Assembly (NCBI GenBank): GCA_902802905.1
Contig: CADCNT010000001.1
Span: 1-64,000 of the forward strand
Direction of reading: 5' to 3'
DNA length: 64,000 bases
Source: an uncultured Erysipelotrichaceae bacterium
Lineage (GTDB): Bacteria; Bacillota_I; Bacilli_A; RFN20; CAG-826
The notes beneath the pieces are model-generated. The model ran no database searches, had not been told where the DNA came from, and saw only the letters and a program-made list of their open reading frames with translations. Of the stretch, positions 30,949 to 41,594 are shown in pieces. The position numbers were made by a program, and so were the translations under genes. The stretch's first letter is position 1. Every line of letters begins with the position of its first letter.

Positions 30949-32511
30949 ATGAATAATAAAAAAGTTAAAATTGCCCTCCTTGGTGCAAGTGGCAACATGG
31001 GAGCATATTTGTTCTCATGCCTAGCAAAAGAAGAGTTTGTTTCTGAACTCCAAATACTTAATCATGACCCTAAAGGGACAAGAAAAATTATTAGAAAAAA
31101 TAGAAAATACTCTGAAAAATTTATAGTAATTGACGGTTCAATTGCTGAAATCGATAAAGTTCGTGAAGTGATAAGAGGAGTAGATTATGTCCTTAACTTG
31201 GCTGCTGCTATACCTCCTGAATCAGATAAGTATCCAAACCACGCAATTGAAGCTAATGAGGTTGGTCCTAAAATTCTAGTTCAAGCAATTGAAGAGGTTA
31301 AAGATAATCAGCCTAAATTAATTCATATTTCTACCATGGGAATCTATGGCGATCGAGGACAAGGGCACTTGTTTGGTGAAGTTGGCGATCCTCTTTTAAT
31401 ATCTCCATTTGATCTTTACGCTCTTACTAAGATGAGAGGGGAATTTACTATTTTAGAGTCTGATGTAAAATACTGGACGGTTATTAGACAAACAGCAATG
31501 TTTTATGATGAGATGCTGTCTAGAAATAAAAATGATGGATTAATGTTCCATACTTGTGTTAATTCTCCACTCGAGTGGTCAACTGGTTCCATGAGTGCTT
31601 TATTAATTAGAAACATTATTAAAAAAGATATAGATGGCGATTTAAATTTTGATAACTTCTGGAAACACTGTTTCAACTTGGGCGGTGGTGAAGCCAATAG
31701 AATAACTGGTTATGAGACGGTTTGTTATGGTTTTAAATGTATAGGCGCTCAACTTTTTGATATGTTTGAGCCGAACTATGTTTCATTACGTAATTTCCAT
31801 GGTGTTTGGTTTTCTGATGGCCAAAAACTAGAGGAATTATTCCATTATCAAGGCGAGACAGTTGAAGATTTCTGGAATGCTTTTAATAAGAAACACTGGT
31901 ATTTCGGAATAGCCAAAATTCTACCGAAGAAATGGTTAAAGGCAATGGCAATTAAGCCAATTCTTGATGATTCTAATGCGCCAATGTATTGGTATAAGCA
32001 TAAAGATGAAGCTAGAATGCTTGCGTATTTTAATGGCTCAAATATTTTTGAATCTCTTCCAAAGTCGTGGAAAGATTATAACATTTTAGCTTTAGGCAAG
32101 GACTGTAACGGCAATGCCTTTGACTATGAATATACAAAACATAATCCTACAAGAATTAACCACTATTTTGATATTGATAAAGATAGAAAACTACTTGATA
32201 TTAATGATTTAAGAAATGTTGCAGAAGCTCATGGTGGTAAGCTCATTTCTTCTACCTTTAAAACTGGAGATATTTTTGCAAAAGTGGAGTGGGAGAATAG
32301 TGATGGAGAAAGATTTATAGCTTGTCCACACACTGTTTTGTACTGTGGCCATTGGCTCAATATCTCCTACAAAGAGCATGCTTGGGATTTCGATAGATTA
32401 AGCAAAAAAGACAAGATTTACGCGCAAATCTGGTATGATCAACACGATAAAAACGAAGATAGATTTTATTATTTTGATCAGGATTTCAATGCTCACTATA
32501 AAAACATTTAA
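30949..32511 (+). CDS. NAD-dependent epimerase/dehydratase-like protein with extra C-terminal region
   Basis: A 520-residue protein. Residues about 1-290 form an extended SDR: IALLGASGNMGAY (GxxGxxG), HISTMGIYGD and YALTKMRGE (Tyr-x3-Lys). Residues about 300-520 are not recognised and contain aromatic-rich segments (DFWNAFNKKHWYFG, FYYFDQDFNAHYKNI). Double the usual SDR length. It is paired with the esterase gene, suggesting a shared unknown small-molecule pathway. Confidence 0.72.
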   Translation: MNNKKVKIALLGASGNMGAYLFSCLAKEEFVSELQILNHDPKGTRKIIRKNRKYSEKFIVIDGSIAEIDKVREVIRGVDYVLNLAAAIPPESDKYPNHAIEANEVGPKILVQAIEEVKDNQPKLIHISTMGIYGDRGQGHLFGEVGDPLLISPFDLYALTKMRGEFTILESDVKYWTVIRQTAMFYDEMLSRNKNDGLMFHTCVNSPLEWSTGSMSALLIRNIIKKDIDGDLNFDNFWKHCFNLGGGEANRITGYETVCYGFKCIGAQLFDMFEPNYVSLRNFHGVWFSDGQKLEELFHYQGETVEDFWNAFNKKHWYFGIAKILPKKWLKAMAIKPILDDSNAPMYWYKHKDEARMLAYFNGSNIFESLPKSWKDYNILALGKDCNGNAFDYEYTKHNPTRINHYFDIDKDRKLLDINDLRNVAEAHGGKLISSTFKTGDIFAKVEWENSDGERFIACPHTVLYCGHWLNISYKEHAWDFDRLSKKDKIYAQIWYDQHDKNEDRFYYFDQDFNAHYKNI

Positions 32512-32593
32512 AATTCTCTATTTTTAGCCATTTTTCAAACCTAATCGTAACTTGGCTTTCACTAGAAAAAAATATTCTAAAAAATAAAATATT

Positions 32594-32638
32594 GGGGTTT
32601 TTCGCATAAAAAACGTGAAAAACTCCATTATTTTTTAA
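32594..32638 (+). terminator. Terminator
   Basis: GGGGTTTTTCGC (32594-32605) pairs with GTGAAAAACTCC (32615-32626, allowing G-T), followed by ATTATTTTTT. Confidence 0.75.
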
Positions 32639-32698
32639 AAATTTGTTGCGTTACGCGCATATGTAAATATAATAATCTTATAAAAGGAGATTTTATCT

Positions 32699-34348
32699 AT
32701 GAAGAAAAGTAGAAAGATTACACTTATTGTTCTTGCGTCAATTTCTGCGTTTTTCCTCCTTGCATTTGTTGCTTTATTTTTCACAGCACAATTCGCAGTT
32801 GGAACAGCTGAACAAGTCGCCGCATTTAACGATGTAAATTTAAACATCATCAAAGAACTTTTTATCTTACCATTCTCTAAACCTGACCAAGTACCTTACC
32901 TTGTTGGGCTTTATGGTGATCAAGCAGCTCTTGCCATTAGCATCTCTGCTCTTGTCCTTACAGGTATCGTGTTTGTTACATTAGTTCTTGGCATTGTCTT
33001 TGTTTGCATTAAGAAGAAACCATTAATGATTCTTTTTACTCCTGTTTTATTACTTGCTTGTTTTGCCGGTTTAGTAATGCTTGGAAGTGGAAAGATTTAT
33101 TTTGGTTTAATTCAAGCTGCTATTAATTCTGATCCAGCATTACCTGGCTATGCAGTTTTATTAATCTTATTGGTTGCCTTTGCATGCTTAGGCTTTGTCC
33201 TTGCCTATATCACATATATTCTTGGATTATGTTTCTTAAAGACAAAGAAAGTTGCTGAAGAAGAAGTAGCAATCGAACCAGTTGCTGAAGAAGTTAAAGA
33301 TCCTGAAATCATTGAAGAAGGTGAAGAACTTAACTTTGCATTGCCAGTTGCTGAAGAAGCTCCAGCCGTTGAAGTCGAACCAGCCGAAGAAGCCGAACCA
33401 GAACCAGTTGCTGAAGAAAATGAAGAACCAAAAGAAGAAGAACCACAAGTTGAACCAGAGCCAGCAAAAGTTGAAGTTAATGTCAATAATGGTGGTTCTA
33501 ATGGATTAGATCAAAACTCCTTAACTGCTTTATTAAGAGAAGTCGTTAGAGATATCGTTAGAGATGAAATTGCACGTAATAATGCAAATCAACCTCAACA
33601 ACCTCAACAAGCTCCAGCTGGAAATCAAACTATTACCGGCGCTACATTTGGTGGACCATTAGTGGTTCAATACTTCAATGGTGGCATTAATGGAGTTAAT
33701 CCTCCAGTTGCTACACCAGCACCTCAACCAGAACCAGCTCCTGCACCAGCACCAGCTCCGGTTGAAGAAAAGAAGCCTGAACCAAAACCTGAACCAAAAC
33801 CAGAACCAGCTCCTACTCCTGCAGTAGAAGTGAAACCAGCTGCTCCTTTGTTCACAAAGAAAGAAAAACCAGCGGATGCACCTGAAACTCCTAAGTATGA
33901 AAGATTATCGTTTGCTGAAAGATTGTTACAATCTGATAAAGATGTTCAAGATTTGTACAATGAATTAAAGAATGAAATCCTTAGTTATGGTGTTAAATCT
34001 CGTATTTCTGCAGTTGGTGATACATTCAGATTACATAAGAAAATGTATGTTCGTATCACAGTTGCTGGTAAATCCCTTAAATTATACTTTGCCTTAAACC
34101 CAGCGGATTATGCAGGCACAACCTTACCAATCCAAGATGCTTCTGGCAAAGATATGTACACCGAGATTCCTCTCGTCTTCAAAGTTAAATCCGGATTATC
34201 TGTTAGAAGATGTAAAGAACTTATTCAAGATTGTATGGATAAAGATGGTCTTGAACAAGGCGAAGTCGGAAAAGTTAACTGGATTAAAGAGCTTAAGGCG
34301 GAAATGGCCTCCGGCAAAAAGAAAGAAAAAGAAGAAGACGACGATTAA
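32699..34348 (+). CDS. Membrane protein with acidic/proline-rich linker and conserved C-terminal domain
   Basis: A 549-residue protein. Four N-terminal membrane helices (about 7-30, 75-100, 105-130, 145-180) are followed by a Glu/Pro/Ala-rich linker (residues about 185-410, repeats such as EPEPAPAPAPA and EPKPEPKPEPAP) and a C-terminal domain (about 410-530) beginning ERLSFAERLLQSDKDVQDLY with KSLKLYFALNPADY. I recall this domain in many Firmicutes proteins but not its function. The composition suggests a long flexible tether for the domain. Confidence 0.7.
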   Translation: MKKSRKITLIVLASISAFFLLAFVALFFTAQFAVGTAEQVAAFNDVNLNIIKELFILPFSKPDQVPYLVGLYGDQAALAISISALVLTGIVFVTLVLGIVFVCIKKKPLMILFTPVLLLACFAGLVMLGSGKIYFGLIQAAINSDPALPGYAVLLILLVAFACLGFVLAYITYILGLCFLKTKKVAEEEVAIEPVAEEVKDPEIIEEGEELNFALPVAEEAPAVEVEPAEEAEPEPVAEENEEPKEEEPQVEPEPAKVEVNVNNGGSNGLDQNSLTALLREVVRDIVRDEIARNNANQPQQPQQAPAGNQTITGATFGGPLVVQYFNGGINGVNPPVATPAPQPEPAPAPAPAPVEEKKPEPKPEPKPEPAPTPAVEVKPAAPLFTKKEKPADAPETPKYERLSFAERLLQSDKDVQDLYNELKNEILSYGVKSRISAVGDTFRLHKKMYVRITVAGKSLKLYFALNPADYAGTTLPIQDASGKDMYTEIPLVFKVKSGLSVRRCKELIQDCMDKDGLEQGEVGKVNWIKELKAEMASGKKKEKEEDDD

Positions 34349-34365
34349 TCTTCTTAAAAAAATAA

Positions 34366-34426
34366 TTGACCAACCTTGTTGGTCTTTTATTTTATTTTTT
34401 ACAAGTAGGTAAATATATGATAGTAT
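34366..34426 (+). promoter_or_regulatory. Terminator followed by promoter of the CNNM gene
   Basis: GACCAAC/GTTGGTC (34368-34384) followed by TTTTATTTTATTTTTT is a terminator. Just after it are -35 TTTACA (34398-34403), 17-base spacer and -10 TAGTAT (34421-34426). Confidence 0.65.
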
Positions 34427-34467
34427 CTTCACTGAACTGTTTAGTTCGGAATGGAAGTGGTTTCTTA

Positions 34468-35490
34468 ATGCCTGACCCCGCTATATCGTGGATTATAATA
34501 ATTCTATTGATATTATTACATTTTTTCTTTTCTGGGGCCGAGACATCATTTGCCTGCTGTAATAAGTTTAAAATGCAGGTTGATGCTGACGAAGGTAGTA
34601 AGAACTCCAAGATCCTTCTTAAAATTATTGATAAATATGATCGCGCCCTAACGATCATTCTTATAGGAAATAATATAGTTGCTATAGCAATATCCGCAGT
34701 TTCGACATTGTTATTTTTGTCATATTTTGGCTCAACTGGTCTAGTGGAATCGACAATTTCTTTGATGTCGTCCATTATCATGACATTTATTGTCTATATT
34801 TTTGGTGACACCTTACCAAAGACAATTGCTAGAGCCATCCCTGATACTTTATCTAAAATATTTGCCTTACCAATTTATATCTTAATGTTCATCTTCTGGC
34901 CAATTACCATCATCTTTGAAGGTGGAGTTAAGTTAACCGCGAAAATATTTAGATTAAAAGAGGAAGAAGAATTTACCGAAGAAGATTTATCTGTCGAACT
35001 TGAAAAAGCTACCGAAGAGCAGATGATTGATGAAGAACAAGCAGAAATCGTCCAATCTACTATGGAATTCTTGGACACTAATGTTAAGGAAGTTTTAACT
35101 CCAAGAAGTGCCATTTTTGCAATAAATATCCGCGATTTGACTAACGATTACTTGCAAAAGCTCATTATTAACACCAATTATTCCCGCATTCCTGTATACG
35201 ATAAAGTGTTTGATAACATGATTGGGGTTTTAAACGTAAAAATCTATTTTGAAGAGTATTTAAAAGACCCACACGTTTCTATTAGAAGTATTCTTCAACA
35301 TCCATACTTTGTCTCTAACAAGATTATGATTGACGATCTTTTCTATGGCTTTAGAAAACACCGTACTCATATCGCTTTAGTTAGAGATGCACATAATAAG
35401 ATTGTGGGTATGGTGACTATGGAAGATATCTTAGAAGAAATCGTTAGCGATATTTCTGAGCCTGCTATCCAGAAAAGGAGAAAAGCATAA
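34468..35490 (+). CDS. CNNM/CBS-domain transporter-like protein 1 (HlyC/CorC family)
   Basis: A 340-residue protein from ATG 34468 (GGAAG at 34453-34457). The in-frame ATG at 34417 lies upstream of the predicted transcription start and is not preferred. Three to four membrane helices in a DUF21/CNNM unit (HFFFSGAETSFACCNKFKMQ, IGNNIVAIAISA, FGDTLPKTIAR) are followed by paired CBS domains (EVLTPRSAIFA, YSRIPVYDK, VGMVTMEDILEEIV). CNNM proteins handle Mg2+ export or sodium-linked transport, but this is not proven here. It lacks the usual C-terminal CorC domain. Confidence 0.82.
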   Translation: MPDPAISWIIIILLILLHFFFSGAETSFACCNKFKMQVDADEGSKNSKILLKIIDKYDRALTIILIGNNIVAIAISAVSTLLFLSYFGSTGLVESTISLMSSIIMTFIVYIFGDTLPKTIARAIPDTLSKIFALPIYILMFIFWPITIIFEGGVKLTAKIFRLKEEEEFTEEDLSVELEKATEEQMIDEEQAEIVQSTMEFLDTNVKEVLTPRSAIFAINIRDLTNDYLQKLIINTNYSRIPVYDKVFDNMIGVLNVKIYFEEYLKDPHVSIRSILQHPYFVSNKIMIDDLFYGFRKHRTHIALVRDAHNKIVGMVTMEDILEEIVSDISEPAIQKRRKA

Positions 35491-36764
35491 TGCAGTGGTG
35501 GTATTGGATCCTGATTGCTATTTTCTCACTTTTCTCCATGTTCTTTTCTAGTGCCGACATGGTTTATAGTGTGGTTAACCAACTCAAACTAGAAAACGAA
35601 GTAAATAAAAAAGGCACCAAGAGTGCGAAACTAGCCCTTAAGATTGCTCGTGACTATGAATTCTCTATTGCTTCTATTCTATTTGGCAATAACTTAGTGA
35701 ATATCTTCGCTTCATCTATTGTGACCTTAATCGGTATTGCTTGGAATCAAGATTGGGGCACAACAGTGGCAACAATATTGTTTACTGCCTTTATTATTGT
35801 TTTTGCAGAATTTGCCCCTAAAGCCTTCTCTAAGAAGTTCTCTTATTCTTTATCTAAGCTTTATGCTTATCCTGTAACTATTTTTAAATATATCTCCGCT
35901 CCTGTGGTTTTCCCTATCAGTTTGCTTTTTATTCTAGTTAGTAAATTATTTAAAAAGAAATCACAAGAAGAAGACAAAATTGATGAAGAAGTTCTTATGA
36001 ATATGGTGGATGAACTTGAAGACACCAAAGAATATGATGAACAAGACGCTGAATTTGTTAGAAGTGCGATTGATATTAATGACGTTGAGGCTCATGAAAT
36101 TATGACTCCACGTGTTGATGTCTACGCAATCAATATTGAAGATAGTTTAAAAGATATTATCGAAGAAGGAGAAATCTTTAAACATTCTCGTATTCCGGTT
36201 TATGAAGGCACAATTGATAACATAATTGGTATTTTACCAATTAAAGAACTCGCTAAAGCTATCTTTAGAAAAGAAGAGAATATTGACATTCTTTCACTTT
36301 GCTATCAACCTCTTAAGATTCCAAGAAATAGACAACTATTAGATTTATTAGAAGAATTTAAAAAGAGTAAGATTCATATTGCTTTAGTTATGGATGAATA
36401 TGGTGGAGTTGAAGGTATTATTACCATGGAAGACGTCTTAGAAGAGATTGTTGGCGATATCTTTGACGAAACTGATGAAATCGAACAAGAATATATCGAT
36501 AACGGTAAAGGCATGTATATCGTTGATGGCTCTATGAATATTGAAGACTTCTTTGAACTCATAGAGTACAAAGGTGAATTTGAAACCGACTATGAAACTG
36601 TTGGTGGATTCTGCCAAGAATTATTAAACCGCTTTGCGGTATCTGGTGATAAATTCACGTTCGCTGATCGATATGAATGTGAAGTATTGAACGCTGATGA
36701 ATTCACAGTTCATAAACTCAAAGTTATTGATACGCAATTCGAGCCTGAAGAAAAAGACGACTAA
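35490..36764 (+). CDS. CNNM/CBS/CorC_C protein 2 (HlyC/CorC family)
   Basis: A 424-residue full-length member of the same family. DUF21 with FFSSADMVYSVVNQLKLENEV and FGNNLVNIFASSI; CBS pair with EIMTPRVDVYAI and DEYGGVEGIITMEDVLEEIVGDI; C-terminal CorC_C domain from VDGSMNIEDFFELIEY to the end. The start codon overlaps the previous stop (TAATG), so the two paralogues are translated together and may form a heterodimer. It ends at a terminator convergent with eno. Confidence 0.87.
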   Translation: MQWWYWILIAIFSLFSMFFSSADMVYSVVNQLKLENEVNKKGTKSAKLALKIARDYEFSIASILFGNNLVNIFASSIVTLIGIAWNQDWGTTVATILFTAFIIVFAEFAPKAFSKKFSYSLSKLYAYPVTIFKYISAPVVFPISLLFILVSKLFKKKSQEEDKIDEEVLMNMVDELEDTKEYDEQDAEFVRSAIDINDVEAHEIMTPRVDVYAINIEDSLKDIIEEGEIFKHSRIPVYEGTIDNIIGILPIKELAKAIFRKEENIDILSLCYQPLKIPRNRQLLDLLEEFKKSKIHIALVMDEYGGVEGIITMEDVLEEIVGDIFDETDEIEQEYIDNGKGMYIVDGSMNIEDFFELIEYKGEFETDYETVGGFCQELLNRFAVSGDKFTFADRYECEVLNADEFTVHKLKVIDTQFEPEEKDD

Positions 36765-36766
36765 AA

Positions 36767-36796
36767 AACCACTTGATTTTGTTCAAGTGGTTTTGT
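36767..36796. terminator. Bidirectional terminator between CNNM2 and eno
   Basis: AACCACTTGA (36768-36777) pairs with TCAAGTGGTT (36784-36793), with A and T tracts on both sides. Confidence 0.85.
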
Positions 36797-36814
36797 TTAA
36801 TTTAATAAATTAAA

Positions 36815-38143
<1,329 letters not shown>

Positions 38144-38218
38144 TTATAAACAAAGTTAAAGAAAAATAAAAAGTTTTCTTTATAACTTTGATTGTGAATC
38201 AATTTTAAGTAAGAAAAC

Positions 38219-38755
38219 TTATTTTTTTATAGATATATAGATTTTATAGATATGATCACAAACATCTTCAAGAACATCATCACTAGAATTTTTAATTATG
38301 TAATCAACTTTAGCGATGTTTTCTTTTTTAAATGCTTCTCGATCGTGTGCGATTCTTGACTTAATTTTATCGATTTCATCGCCTCTAGAGAGCATTCTTT
38401 GATATCTTGTTTCTTCATCAGCCTCTAAATAGAAAGTAACGATAGAATCATCTTTTAAGGCTATGTAACTTCTTAATCCAGCAGGATCAATAACCACACA
38501 TTTGTCTCTGGCAATTTGATCTTTAGTAGAGCCATACATATATCCGTTAAAAAGAGTGTACTCAACGAACTTATCTTCTCTTATCATCTCTTCAAATCTC
38601 TGTGGGGTGACGAAGAAATAATCCACTCCATTGACTTCACCTTTTCGCATTGGTCTAGTCGTAGTGGTAACGATTTTGGTTATCCCATATTTTTTCGCTA
38701 GTAACTTTGCAACTTCGGTTTTTCCGCTTGCGCTTGCTCCTGCTAAAACTATCAT
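38219..38755 (-). CDS. gmk: Guanylate kinase
   Basis: A 178-residue kinase that phosphorylates GMP to GDP. P-loop GASASGKTEVAKLL, GMP-binding TTTTRPMRKGEVNGVDYFFV and the lid region RYQRMLSRGDEIDKIKSRI are present. It is separated from eno by about 100 bases. Some relatives are annotated as nucleotide kinases with looser specificity. Confidence 0.9.
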   Translation of the reverse strand: MIVLAGASASGKTEVAKLLAKKYGITKIVTTTTRPMRKGEVNGVDYFFVTPQRFEEMIREDKFVEYTLFNGYMYGSTKDQIARDKCVVIDPAGLRSYIALKDDSIVTFYLEADEETRYQRMLSRGDEIDKIKSRIAHDREAFKKENIAKVDYIIKNSSDDVLEDVCDHIYKIYISIKK

Positions 38756-38875
38756 GACAACATTATAGTCGCGAAAATAGATATGTCCAAATTTTTTGAA
38801 AAAAAATAAAAAATTTTATTAAAAACAAGTTTTTAATAACTTGCAAGCCTAAAAATTTCTCGTCAAAAATTTCAA

Positions 38876-38910
38876 AAAAATCGCCTCTTTATTATATGTA
38901 GGGGGTTGTT
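38876..38910 (+). promoter_or_regulatory. Conserved upstream box of the Tad-like operon
   Basis: GCCTCTTTATTATAT at 38883-38897 and AGGGGGT at 38900-38906, directly before the first gene (ATG 38911). Identical words occur before the gene at 6982. A hairpin CAAGTT/AACTTG lies at 38826-38843, and the sequence between is A/T-rich. No ordinary -35 is evident, so a special sigma factor or activator may be used. Confidence 0.6.
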
Positions 38911-39213
38911 ATGGAATCTTATAAACTTACTCGAAAATTAAATGTCATCGCAAAGACATATTTATCACTTTTAAAGTTTAATTGTGATCTTTCATCTTTA
39001 TCCTCATCTCATAATTCTTATATTAAATTTTGCTCGTGCGTAGAGTTATCCTTTCTATCCTTACCAGCCCCCTTAAGAAGAATTATTAATAATGATTTCT
39101 TTTATCAAGATTATCCTGGGTGGTGGAAGCTTTGTTATAGCAAACATCAATATTTAAAACTCAAAGAATTAGCAATTAAAAAATTTATGGAGGCATATTA
39201 TGAAATCAACTAA
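38911..39213 (+). CDS. Hypothetical protein, first gene of the Tad-like operon
   Basis: A 100-residue basic, Ser-rich and Lys-rich protein. The end DYPGWWKLCYSKHQYLKLKELAIKKFMEAYYEI has a W-W-x(3)-Y-S-K-x(2)-Y pattern that I recall from small proteins of Mollicutes and related Firmicutes (MG284/MPN403-like), but the match is weak. No membrane helix or signal. It could be a regulator of the operon. It overlaps the next gene by 14 bases. Confidence 0.65.
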   Translation: MESYKLTRKLNVIAKTYLSLLKFNCDLSSLSSSHNSYIKFCSCVELSFLSLPAPLRRIINNDFFYQDYPGWWKLCYSKHQYLKLKELAIKKFMEAYYEIN

Positions 39214-40165
39214 AAGAATTACCTCCTTAGTTTTAATTACTCCTCTGCTTTTGGGAGCGGGTATAGACAAAAAAACTATTTATATCAGTAGTGATATTAT
39301 ATCTTGCCCAACGCCTAACGAGAATCAATCCATGAGATTGTTTTTTACCGCTGCCGGAGCTAGATCTTTTACTTTAAAAGTAAATGTATATAACAACAAA
39401 ACGAACGCACTTACGTACACTCAAAACTATGAAATACAAACGTTTTCTACAGGTGTCGCTATAGAAAATATTACATTACCTTTTAAAAATAGAATAAATG
39501 GCGATGGATTAAAAATAGAATTCGTTATAATTCAAGGCAAAGAAGATTTTAAATATTCTGGTGTTTTGTTTCCTTATGTAAAACAAAGTATCAATGTCTC
39601 TCATTATCGACATGAACCTTATGTTTCTCAAAATTCGATAATTAAGTTTGATGCTAACACGGTTATAAATGATGAGTATTTTGATTTTACAAACTTAAAT
39701 GAATATCTATCTTTAGGAGCAGGAAATACTCTTGACTTAAATAACATCACATTTAATGTCGATAAAAGATTAGGGTTTGTAGCCGATAAGATTAAGCTTC
39801 ATATCAAGGATTACGCCAACATTTTTACTGGCATGAATAGAATTAAAAACTTAGTCGAATTAAACATGGACTACACTTATGATAATGGTGAAGTAAGTCT
39901 TCATCTAAACGAACAAATGTATGTTAATAAAAAGACACTAGAAATGAGTGCTACTCAAAAAGAAGGATTTGAGTTAACTGACAAGCTTTATTTGCCGGTT
40001 GGAAAAGAGTCTCTTTTTGAAGAGGATGAAATCTACATCTCTATAAGTGGAGGTGGTTATTCTAAGACCGATATTACTATGCCATTTTCCTATTTTTTTG
40101 ATAGCAAAGAAGTGGGCCAATGCTATGAGTCTGATTACTGTATTTCTGGAGGTATTAGAGAATGA
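39200..40165 (+). CDS. Exported protein of the Tad-like operon
   Basis: A 321-residue protein with a hydrophobic N-terminus (RITSLVLITPLLLGAG) that acts as signal peptide or anchor. The rest is beta-rich (repeated T/S/V strands, two Cys near the end: QCYESDYCISGG). No known domain was recognised. GGAGG precedes the ATG (39200). Its position between a small regulator-like gene and the ATPase operon suggests a surface component, perhaps a minor pilus or secretion partner. Confidence 0.6.
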   Translation: MKSTKRITSLVLITPLLLGAGIDKKTIYISSDIISCPTPNENQSMRLFFTAAGARSFTLKVNVYNNKTNALTYTQNYEIQTFSTGVAIENITLPFKNRINGDGLKIEFVIIQGKEDFKYSGVLFPYVKQSINVSHYRHEPYVSQNSIIKFDANTVINDEYFDFTNLNEYLSLGAGNTLDLNNITFNVDKRLGFVADKIKLHIKDYANIFTGMNRIKNLVELNMDYTYDNGEVSLHLNEQMYVNKKTLEMSATQKEGFELTDKLYLPVGKESLFEEDEIYISISGGGYSKTDITMPFSYFFDSKEVGQCYESDYCISGGIRE

Positions 40166-40545
40166 TTTTTATGCTCATTTTCTCAATAATTGGTGTAGTT
40201 TCGCTACAATATTTTGCTTTAAACTTCTCAATCCAAGGATTAAATAGAGCGATACTATTTACCCCAATTGAATTGATGTATAAAAGTGTACTTGCTTATG
40301 GTGAAAAACCTCAATTTATAAGAGAAGATTTTGAAAATCTAATTATGACTTATTATTCTCATGTTCTACCAAGATATGCCAAACAATATGAAGTAGACTT
40401 TTATTACTACAATAGTGAAGATGAATCAATGTGTTTAATAGATACTTGTGATGGAGTAGAAATAACTATCGATTGTAAGTTAAATGTTACATACAATTAT
40501 CACCGCGTAATGTATTACGAAATGAAAGAGAGCCACAATGGATAA
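40162..40545 (+). CDS. Small membrane-anchored hypothetical protein
   Basis: A 127-residue protein with one N-terminal membrane helix (FMLIFSIIGVVSLQYFAL) and a soluble domain containing ILFTPIELMYKSVLAYGEKP and a hydrophilic second half. Pilin-like size and topology suggest a minor pilin or pilus assembly part, but no prepilin cleavage motif is clear. It overlaps both neighbours by 4 and 8 bases. Confidence 0.55.
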   Translation: MIFMLIFSIIGVVSLQYFALNFSIQGLNRAILFTPIELMYKSVLAYGEKPQFIREDFENLIMTYYSHVLPRYAKQYEVDFYYYNSEDESMCLIDTCDGVEITIDCKLNVTYNYHRVMYYEMKESHNG

Positions 40546-41593
40546 AACGAAGGCACTTTACTACATCGAAAACTCATTTTTATCATCTCTTTTACATGAT
40601 GAAGATGTCACTGATATCTCTTATAATGGAGCGGATATTTTCTATGTCTCTAACTCCAAAGGAAGAATTAAGAGTGACATTGTTATTGAGCAACAATTAG
40701 CGAGAGATTTCCTACGTCAGATTGCAAACATATCAGAACAGCAATTTAGCTATACCAGTCCGATATTAGATGTCTCGATTGATAAATATAGAATAAACGC
40801 TGCTCATCAAACGATTGGCAAAATCAATAATGAAGATGTTGTCACTTTTTCAATAAGAATCGCCTCAACTAAGCCAAGAATAACCGTCGAAAGTGATTTC
40901 TTTACGCCTTTACTCGTAGAACTTATATCTTTGATATCTAGTAATCACCGCTCTATGGTTATTGGTGGTATTACAAGTTCTGGAAAAACAGAATTTCAAA
41001 AATATATCCTAAGAAATTTTCAAAGTAACGAAAGAGTTATTGTTATCGATAATGTTTTAGAACTAGACGCAATTAGACAAGATAGTGATATCGACCTTAC
41101 TTGTTGGAAAGTGGATGAGAAAAATCCATATACGTCTTGTAGTCTTCTTATTAAAAATGCTTTAAGAAACAATCCGGATTGGCTTATTTTGGCTGAAGCT
41201 AGAGATAAAGAAATGGTGGATGTTCTTAATTCTGCCATGACCGGCATTCCTTTAATCACAACCATTCACGCTCATGATGTTTACTCACTTCCATTTAGAA
41301 TGGGCAGAATGGTCCTTAGAGGCGATCAAAAGTTAGATTATGGGGAAACACTCAAAGACATCTATTATCATTTCCATTTCTACTTTTATTTAAAAAAGAA
41401 AGTGATAAATGGAGAAATTAAAAGATACATCTATCAAGTGGGATATATTGATAACAAAGGCAAATATTTTGATATTTATCAAAGAAGAGGAGAAAAACAC
41501 ATTTATCATCCTTTATCAGAAAGTGCGATTTCACTTTTAGAAATTGATAACGTTTCTCCTTTATTTAGAACAACTTTTTTGGAGGGCAAATAA
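40538..41593 (+). CDS. CpaF/TadA-type secretion ATPase
   Basis: A 351-residue ATPase that powers pilus or secretion assembly. The N-terminal domain (about 1-130) precedes Walker A GGITSSGKTEF (about 147-157), the Asp box (VIVIDNVLELD), Walker B-like LILAEARDKE and the His box TTIHAHDVYS. It resembles CpaF/TadA rather than ComGA because of the N-terminal region and the TadB/TadC-like partners that follow. It is about 50-100 residues shorter than typical CpaF. It probably forms a hexamer in the cytoplasm. Confidence 0.88.
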   Translation: MDKTKALYYIENSFLSSLLHDEDVTDISYNGADIFYVSNSKGRIKSDIVIEQQLARDFLRQIANISEQQFSYTSPILDVSIDKYRINAAHQTIGKINNEDVVTFSIRIASTKPRITVESDFFTPLLVELISLISSNHRSMVIGGITSSGKTEFQKYILRNFQSNERVIVIDNVLELDAIRQDSDIDLTCWKVDEKNPYTSCSLLIKNALRNNPDWLILAEARDKEMVDVLNSAMTGIPLITTIHAHDVYSLPFRMGRMVLRGDQKLDYGETLKDIYYHFHFYFYLKKKVINGEIKRYIYQVGYIDNKGKYFDIYQRRGEKHIYHPLSESAISLLEIDNVSPLFRTTFLEGK

Positions 41594-41594
41594 G

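Noticed and set aside
34417-34467. Upstream start of the first CNNM gene
   Set aside because: The ATG at 34417 lies before the -10 (34421-34426) of the best promoter and has only a weak AGGT ahead; 34468 has GGAAG.
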